The notes below the pieces were generated by a model. That model was given only the letters and a program-made list of their open reading frames with translations. It did no database searches and had not been told where the DNA came from. DNA of 7,290 nucleotides from an uncultured Oscillospiraceae bacterium (GTDB lineage Bacteria > Bacillota > Clostridia > Oscillospirales > Acutalibacteraceae), in NCBI GenBank assembly GCA_905193585.1, contig CAJJPG010000091.1:1-7290 (forward strand), read 5' to 3'. Below are positions 1 to 4,108 of the stretch, one piece after another; within the stretch, counting starts at the first letter, position 1, and each line of letters starts with the position of its first letter. Both the position numbers and the translations under genes were made by a program.

Positions 1-11
1 CTGTGTTTAAA

Positions 12-97
12 ATAAATACATTGTAGCATATTTGTGCTGACGCTGTCAAATACTTCCACGGGAACGACTTTTAAATTTACATCGGCAGTGTATTTAT
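12..97. repeat. 11/12 inverted repeat flanking the divergent intergenic region
   Basis: ATAAATACATTG at 12-23 is matched, on the opposite strand with one mismatch, by CAGTGTATTTAT at 86-97. The left arm covers the -10 and start region of the leftward promoter. The right arm sits just upstream of the -35 of the rightward promoter. This placement would suit a regulator that controls both directions, but the arms are AT-rich and 62 bases apart, so chance cannot be excluded. No known operator was recognised. Confidence 0.3.
20..49 (-). promoter_or_regulatory. Divergent leftward sigma-A promoter (gene lies outside window)
   Basis: On the minus strand there is a perfect TTGACA -35 box (plus-strand 44-49) and a TACAAT -10 box (plus-strand 20-25), 18 bases apart. 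The -10 is preceded by TGC, an extended -10 element. Transcription would start near position 13 and run left out of the window, so a gene that diverges from the ACT/UPF0210 operon should begin just beyond base 1. The gene itself is not visible. The match is seen directly; activity is inferred. Confidence 0.6.
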
Positions 98-100
98 ACC

Positions 101-129
101 TTGATATTAAAGGGGAAATGTGGTAGAAT
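101..129 (+). promoter_or_regulatory. Extended -10 sigma-A promoter of the ACT/UPF0210/kinase operon
   Basis: TTGATA (101-106) and TAGAAT (124-129) are 17 bases apart, and TGG directly before the -10 forms an extended -10 element. The predicted start is near 136, about 20 bases before the first ATG, leaving a very short leader with an AGGAG Shine-Dalgarno at 140-144. No room remains for a riboswitch between promoter and gene. Confidence 0.65.
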
Positions 130-155
130 GAGAACCGTCAGGAGCGTGAAACACA

Positions 156-425
156 ATGAAAACAGTAGTATCGGTTATAGGTAAGGACGCGGTAGGAATA
201 ATTTCCGAGGTTAGCGCGGTGTGCGCGGAGTGCAATGTTAATATAGTTGACATTACGCAGTCGGTCTTGCAGGATATGTTCGTAATGGTAATGCTTACGG
301 AAATTGACGGGCTTAACTGCACGTTTGCGGAGTTTTCGGATAAAATGAAAGCACTGGGCGTAGGCAAAGGGCTTGATATTCGCGTAATGCACGAGGATAT
401 TTTCAATTCAATGCACCGCATATAA
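156..425 (+). CDS. ACT-domain protein, UPF0237 family
   Basis: This 89-residue protein is essentially one ACT domain, a small ligand-binding fold that commonly senses amino acids. The N-terminal strand (residues 3-8) leads into the ligand-loop motif GKDAVGI (9-15), then a helix to about 27 and the NIVDITQSVLQDMFVMVM strands (29-46). The conserved-looking tail HEDIFNSMHRI closes the protein. Its length matches the stand-alone UPF0237 family and there is no catalytic domain. AGGAG at 140-144 lies 11 bases before the ATG, slightly long but the only candidate. The UPF0210 gene follows after 17 bases, and these two families are regularly found side by side in Firmicutes. A role as regulatory partner of the UPF0210 protein is inferred from that pairing; the ligand is unknown. 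Confidence 0.9.
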   Translation: MKTVVSVIGKDAVGIISEVSAVCAECNVNIVDITQSVLQDMFVMVMLTEIDGLNCTFAEFSDKMKALGVGKGLDIRVMHEDIFNSMHRI

Positions 426-442
426 AAAAAGGAGCTGCCCCA

Positions 443-1798
443 ATGCTTAATATTAACGATATAATGGAAACCATAAATATGATTTCCGAGGAAAATCTTG
501 ATATCCGCACGGTGACAATGGGAATTTCCCTGCTTGACTGCGCCGATTCGGATATAAAAAGCTCATGCGATAAAATTTATGAGAAGATAACAAGACTCGC
601 CGGCAACCTTGTTAAAACCGGCGAGGATATAGAGCGGGAATACGGTATTCCGATAATAAACAAGCGAATTTCCGTAACCCCCATATCAATGCTTGCCGCC
701 ACCGGCGGCGACCCCGTGCTTTACGCCAAAACGCTGCAGCGCGCGGCGGACGCTACGGGCGTAAACTTTATAGGCGGCTACTCCGCCCTTGTGCATAAGG
801 GCTTTTCGGCGGGGGACGAGGCGCTTATACGCTCAATTCCCGAGGCGCTCGACACTACCGAAAACATTTGCTCATCGGTCAATATAGGTTCTACAAAATC
901 GGGCATAAATATGGACGCGGTAAAGCTAATGGGCGAAATTGTGCGCGAGACTGCCGAAAAAACCGCCGACCGCGACTGCATAGGCTGCGCAAAGCTGGTT
1001 GTATTCTGCAATGCGGTTGAGGATAACCCATTTATGGCGGGCGCGTTCCACGGCGTGGGCGAGCCCGATTGCGTGGTGCATGTGGGCGTTTCGGGCCCCG
1101 GCGTTGTTCAGGCGGCGCTTAAAAAGTACCCGAATGTTGACCTCGGAAGTGTTGCCGAAATAGTAAAGCGCACGGCGTTTAAAATAACCCGTATGGGTCA
1201 GCTTGTGGGAACGGAGGCCTCAAAGCGGCTCGGTGTTCCTTTCGGTATAGTGGATTTATCGTTAGCCCCCACGCCCGCGGTGGGCGACTCGGTAGCGCAT
1301 ATTCTTGAAGAAATGGGGCTTGAAACCTGCGGAACGCACGGCACTACCGCGGCGCTGGCATTGCTTAACGATGCGGTTAAAAAGGGCGGCGTTATGGCGT
1401 CTTCCTCCGTCGGCGGGCTTTCGGGCGCGTTTATTCCCGTTACAGAGGACGCGGGCATGATAGCCGCAGCGCGCTCGGGCGATTTGCAGCTTGAAAAGCT
1501 GGAGGCTATGACGGCGGTTTGCTCTGTAGGGCTTGATATGATAGCGATTCCCGGCGAGACCCCCGCAGAGGTTATTTCCGCAATAATTGCGGACGAGGCG
1601 GCTATAGGTATGGTCAACTCAAAAACCACGGCGGTAAGGGTGATTCCCGCAATAGGCAAAAAGGCGGGCGAGGAGCTTAATTTCGGCGGGCTTTTGGGTT
1701 CGGGACCGATAATGCGCGTAAACCTTGAAAAAAGCCCGAAAAAGTTTATCGACCGCGCGGGGCGCATACCTGCCCCCCTGCAAAGCCTTAAAAACTGA
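443..1798 (+). CDS. PFL family protein, UPF0210/DUF711
   Basis: The 451-residue product is full length for the DUF711/UPF0210 family, which databases call 'PFL family' because of a fold resemblance to pyruvate formate-lyase. The biochemical function is unknown. Conserved-looking blocks are FIGGYSALVHKG (109-120), VVFCNAVEDNPFMAGAFHG (186-204), GVSGPGVV (215-222), DLSLAPTPAVGDSVAHILEE (271-290) followed by GLETCGTHGTTAA, and a C-terminal LNFGGLLGSGPIMRVN (412-427). There is no RV-x-GY-type glycyl-radical motif near the C terminus, so radical chemistry like that of true PFL is not supported. There is no signal peptide or membrane segment, so it is probably cytoplasmic. AGGAG at 430-434, 8 bases before the ATG, supports the start. 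It sits between its usual ACT partner and a P-loop kinase whose ATG overlaps this gene's stop. Confidence 0.92.
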   Translation: MLNINDIMETINMISEENLDIRTVTMGISLLDCADSDIKSSCDKIYEKITRLAGNLVKTGEDIEREYGIPIINKRISVTPISMLAATGGDPVLYAKTLQRAADATGVNFIGGYSALVHKGFSAGDEALIRSIPEALDTTENICSSVNIGSTKSGINMDAVKLMGEIVRETAEKTADRDCIGCAKLVVFCNAVEDNPFMAGAFHGVGEPDCVVHVGVSGPGVVQAALKKYPNVDLGSVAEIVKRTAFKITRMGQLVGTEASKRLGVPFGIVDLSLAPTPAVGDSVAHILEEMGLETCGTHGTTAALALLNDAVKKGGVMASSSVGGLSGAFIPVTEDAGMIAAARSGDLQLEKLEAMTAVCSVGLDMIAIPGETPAEVISAIIADEAAIGMVNSKTTAVRVIPAIGKKAGEELNFGGLLGSGPIMRVNLEKSPKKFIDRAGRIPAPLQSLKN

Positions 1799-2289
1799 TG
1801 AGCGGGAACATAATTTTAATAGGTATGCCGGGGTCCGGCAAAAGCACGGTGGGCGTTTTGCTGGCAAAGGCGGCGGGTATGCGTTTTTCGGATACCGACC
1901 TTTTAATTCAGCAGGAAACCGGCAAAAAGCTGCAGGAAATAATAGACTGCGGCGGGCTTGATTTCTTTCTTAAAACCGAGGAAAATGTAATAGCCGCGGC
2001 GGATTTTGAAAATTCGGTGGTTGCAACGGGCGGCAGCGCGGTTTTCGGCGAAAGAGCTATGAAAAAGCTTAAAAGCGGCGGCACAACGGTGTTTCTTGAC
2101 GTGCCGCTTGAAGAAATAGAGTGCCGCATAAACAATATCACAACGCGCGGTATTGCAATGCGGCGGGGCGAAACGCTTGAAAGCGTTTATAACGAAAGGC
2201 TGCCGCTTTATAAAAAATATGCTGATATAACGGTGAAAAGCGGCAACGCAGAGGAAACGGTTGCAGAAATATTAAAACAGATCAGTTGA
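1798..2289 (+). CDS. Shikimate-kinase-like P-loop kinase (atypical substrate site)
   Basis: At 163 residues this is a shikimate kinase (AroK/AroL) family member, which normally phosphorylates shikimate O3 with ATP. The Walker A loop is GMPGSGKST (9-17). The DTD motif (32-34) supplies the Mg/shikimate aspartates, TTRGI (115-119) gives the lid arginine and ERLPLY (133-138) the late substrate arginine. Two shikimate contacts are changed. The usual FR-x-x-EE is FLKTEE (57-62), so the Arg58 position of E. coli AroK is Leu58, and ATGGG is ATGGS (76-80). These changes recur, as I recall them, in a clostridial subfamily usually annotated as shikimate kinase, so another substrate is possible. The ATG overlaps the preceding stop by one base (TGATG), which indicates translational coupling. 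No other aromatic-pathway gene is in view. The family call is firm; the substrate is uncertain. Confidence 0.85.
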   Translation: MSGNIILIGMPGSGKSTVGVLLAKAAGMRFSDTDLLIQQETGKKLQEIIDCGGLDFFLKTEENVIAAADFENSVVATGGSAVFGERAMKKLKSGGTTVFLDVPLEEIECRINNITTRGIAMRRGETLESVYNERLPLYKKYADITVKSGNAEETVAEILKQIS

Positions 2290-3415
2290 CAGCACCGTTC
2301 CACAGCGGCATGTTTGCTATATATTTATCCCCAACGGCGGGAACATAATATGCACAGTAGCATTTAAAGCCTTGCTTTTCTAAGCTTTCGTTTCCTGTGC
2401 TTTCTTCCGCCACCAAAAAACGGTAATAGGGTATATAATACTTTTCCCACGGCGCAAACCGATAAACAAGCTCGGTTTGCGCTGTTTTATCGCTTTTTTT
2501 AATCGCTTTTGGGGCGGAGGTGACATATTTCCCGTCATACAAAAGCTCCTTTGCCTTATCGGGGGATATAACGGGGTAATTCCCGATTTTATCGCCGAGA
2601 TTAGGCAAATCAGTGCTTATTTGTTCCAATTCTCCGTTATCGTTCGGGGTGAAACGGGTTTTATAAAAATTGTAATTTATGATTTTTTGAACTATATCAT
2701 CGCTGTCCTTATAAAAGCTGATATAATATGTCCGCCTGCCGTAAATATCGCAGTCGCCGCCGTATAAATTCAAAATATACTTTCCGTCTTTAAATAAAGC
2801 GCTGTATTTATTCTTTAAATATCCGGCGCTTTTTTTCATATCCTTATATGATGAATAATACCCGAAATTATACTTTTCAGGCAGCTTTTCGGCTTTTTTA
2901 AAACAAACGGCAATATCCGTATTGGTTGCCGTAATTTTTATGCTTTCGCTCTCGGCAAATATCGCGCCGCCGTCGTTTGCAAAGCTATTAAAGCCCTTAA
3001 AATTAAGTTTTTCGGCGGTGGCGGTTATCAGCTCCTTTAATTTATTTTCGGGTGTATCGTTTTTAACCATGAAAACAGGTAGCGCGGCAAGTGAAATATT
3101 TTCGTTCCATGGGTTTGCGTTCACAATTTCCGAAATATCGTGCGCAAAGTACCCATCATAGCCGTAGCCGCCGTCAGGCGCGCTTATTTCAAGCGTTGGC
3201 AAATCGGTATCGGGGGATACGGCGCTGCTGTAAGTGCTTTCGTTTTTTGCACTGTCAGGCGAAAAAATATCGGAAAAATTCACAGTAACAGCTATGCCGA
3301 CCGCGATAATTACGGGAGCGGCGCAGAGCAGTAATTTATTTCGCCTTTCCCGCTTTTCCGCAATAATTTTGCGGCGGCGGCAGACCTCCGCCTTTCTTTC
3401 TTCAAAGCTTTTCAC
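2282..3415 (-). CDS. Single-pass membrane protein, candidate partner of the ECF sigma factor
   Basis: The 377-residue protein starts at GTG, supported by a strong AAGGAGG 7 bases upstream. Its start overlaps the sigma stop as GTGA, so the two are translationally coupled. Residues 1-26 are highly charged (EERKAEVCRRRK, then KRERR), followed by one membrane segment (about 27-47) and an outer region of about 330 residues. By the positive-inside rule the N terminus is cytoplasmic. The outer part is rich in Tyr and Lys and carries LPVFMVKND (112-120), LLYDGKYVTS (291-300), YYIPYYRFLVAE (326-337) and YCAYYVPAV (353-361). I recognise this as a clostridial type with the N-terminal 'KSFEERKAEV' signature, commonly next to ECF sigma genes and generally unnamed. 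No zinc anti-sigma HxxxCxxC motif is present and the cytoplasmic tail is too short for a standard anti-sigma domain. An anti-sigma or envelope-sensing role is inferred from context only. Confidence 0.85.
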   Translation of the reverse strand: MKSFEERKAEVCRRRKIIAEKRERRNKLLLCAAPVIIAVGIAVTVNFSDIFSPDSAKNESTYSSAVSPDTDLPTLEISAPDGGYGYDGYFAHDISEIVNANPWNENISLAALPVFMVKNDTPENKLKELITATAEKLNFKGFNSFANDGGAIFAESESIKITATNTDIAVCFKKAEKLPEKYNFGYYSSYKDMKKSAGYLKNKYSALFKDGKYILNLYGGDCDIYGRRTYYISFYKDSDDIVQKIINYNFYKTRFTPNDNGELEQISTDLPNLGDKIGNYPVISPDKAKELLYDGKYVTSAPKAIKKSDKTAQTELVYRFAPWEKYYIPYYRFLVAEESTGNESLEKQGFKCYCAYYVPAVGDKYIANMPLWNGAVN

Positions 3416-3885
3416 AGTATATCCTCCTTTTCAAGCTCTTTTCGCATAGTCGCTTTTGCGCGGCACAGCAAATTATCAACCTGCTTTGCCGATTTTTTTA
3501 AAATCCCGGCGGTTTCCTTATATGAAAGCCCCTCAAAATAAACTAAATGCACCGCTGCCCGCATATCGGGCGGCAGCTTCAGTAATGCGGCGTTTAATAT
3601 GCGCGCCTGTTCGCTTTTTAAAAACGCGTTTTCGGGTGATAAATCTTCTGCCGATATATATTCGTGTAATTCCTCGGCGGCGTGCCTTTTGCGGTGCTTT
3701 ATAAGGTTGAGCGTGCGACTTTTGCCTATCATATAAATATAGGTTTTAAGCGATACCTTAAAATTGTATTTCCGCCTGTTTTCCGCTATATAGGCGAATA
3801 CATCTATGGCAATATCTTCGGCGGTGTGCGGGTCGTTTACATATCTGTTTATAAAGAATATAAGCCCATCAAAATATTCGCGCAT
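3412..3885 (-). CDS. ECF-type sigma-70 family RNA polymerase sigma factor (interrupted 5' end)
   Basis: This is a 157-residue ECF sigma factor from the first usable ATG. Region 2 covers about 1-67, including YVNDPHTAEDIAIDVFAYI (15-33) and SLKTYIYMIGKSRTLNLIKH (45-64), the core-binding and -10-melting helices. A linker (68-95) leads to region 4 with the helix-turn-helix at about 121-144 (SYKETAGILKKSAKQVDNLL, then CRAK), which reads the -35. The annotated ATG has no good Shine-Dalgarno and cuts into the first region 2 helix. In the same frame upstream lie LFLNGDEDAFDGI, the typical ECF beginning, then a TGA at 3925-3927 and a GTG with a strong Shine-Dalgarno at 3948. The gene thus carries a nonsense codon, uses CTG at 3924 directly after that stop, or is a shortened form. 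Its stop overlaps the next gene's GTG. The sigma call is secure; the true start and activity are not. Confidence 0.85.
   Translation of the reverse strand: MREYFDGLIFFINRYVNDPHTAEDIAIDVFAYIAENRRKYNFKVSLKTYIYMIGKSRTLNLIKHRKRHAAEELHEYISAEDLSPENAFLKSEQARILNAALLKLPPDMRAAVHLVYFEGLSYKETAGILKKSAKQVDNLLCRAKATMRKELEKEDIL
3423..3429 (-). promoter_or_regulatory. Shine-Dalgarno fixing the GTG start of the membrane protein
   Basis: The minus strand reads AAGGAGG seven bases before GTG (3415-3413). No ATG nearby competes. The site lies in the last codons of the sigma gene, so translation of the second gene should depend on ribosomes finishing the first. Confidence 0.7.
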
Positions 3886-3924
3886 TATTCCGTCAAATGC
3901 GTCTTCGTCTCCGTTTAAAAACAG

Positions 3925-3948
3925 TCAGTATTTATCTTCGCCGCTCAC
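3925..3948 (-). other. Original 5' end of the sigma gene, ending in an in-frame TGA
   Basis: Reading leftward from GTG at 3948 gives MSGEDKY and then TGA at 3927-3925. Immediately after, in the same frame, come 13 codons (LFLNGDEDAFDGI) that join the ATG at 3885. In the close family, as I recall it, the N terminus runs like 'DxKYxLYLNGDExAF', so a single sense codon such as TGG or CGA would restore an intact 178-residue sigma factor. It may be a nonsense mutation, a base-call error, or a true 7-residue leader peptide with reinitiation at CTG. Confidence 0.55.
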
Positions 3949-3955
3949 AAAACCG

Positions 3956-3962
3956 CCCCCTC
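3956..3962 (-). promoter_or_regulatory. Shine-Dalgarno of the GTG-initiated sigma frame
   Basis: The minus strand reads GAGGGGG, seven bases before GTG at 3948. It is the only good ribosome-binding site upstream of the sigma gene, and it points to GTG 3948 rather than to ATG 3885. This argues that the natural start lies ahead of the in-frame TGA. Confidence 0.55.
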
Positions 3963-3995
3963 ACTTCTTATACAACCGAAAATGTATTTTTCCTT

Positions 3996-4024
3996 ATAAT
4001 ATCATATTTTTCGAAAAATTGAAA
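3996..4024 (-). promoter_or_regulatory. Weak candidate promoter for the sigma/membrane-protein operon
   Basis: On the minus strand a TATTAT -10-like box (plus-strand 3996-4001) lies 17 bases from TTTCAA (plus-strand 4019-4024), a poor -35. An overlapping TATGAT (4001-4006) is an alternative -10. The weak -35 would fit a promoter that needs an activator or is read by the ECF factor itself, but no known ECF motif was recognised. Confidence 0.25.
4006..4019. repeat. 14-bp perfect palindrome ATTTTTCGAAAAAT
   Basis: The palindrome lies in the sigma/alaS divergent region, between the candidate sigma -35 and -10 elements and about 22 bases upstream of the alaS -35. It could be an operator for the sigma operon. 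It is AT-rich and no regulator family with this site was recognised, so the role is speculative. Confidence 0.35.
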
Positions 4025-4041
4025 TAACCTAAACGGCGGGA

Positions 4042-4070
4042 TTGACAAACAAAAGCGTTGAGTATATAAT
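4042..4070 (+). promoter_or_regulatory. alaS: Consensus sigma-A promoter of alaS
   Basis: TTGACA (4042-4047), a 17-base spacer and TATAAT (4065-4070) match the consensus at every hexamer position with ideal spacing. Transcription should start near 4077, giving a leader of about 32 bases before the alaS ATG. That is too short for a T-box riboswitch, so expression here looks constitutive and strong. Confidence 0.85.
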
Positions 4071-4108
4071 ATATAAGTTAAATTATGTTTATTTAAGGAT
4101 GTATATTT

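Noticed and set aside
1198..1767. Open 189-codon minus-strand frame inside the UPF0210 gene
   Set aside because: Antisense to conserved UPF0210 sequence with biased Ser/Pro/Ala composition and no recognisable domain.
1676..1795. Glycyl-radical motif in the C terminus of the 'PFL family' protein
   Set aside because: The C terminus shows GLLGSGPIMRVN but no RV-x-GY-type glycyl-radical sequence, so the name should not be read as pyruvate formate-lyase activity.
3925..3927. Recoding of TGA as Trp, Gly or selenocysteine in the sigma gene
   Set aside because: Several other genes here end in TGA (UPF0210, kinase, alaS, HIT) and TGG is used freely in alaS, so the standard code applies. No hairpin resembling a SECIS element was noted just after the codon.
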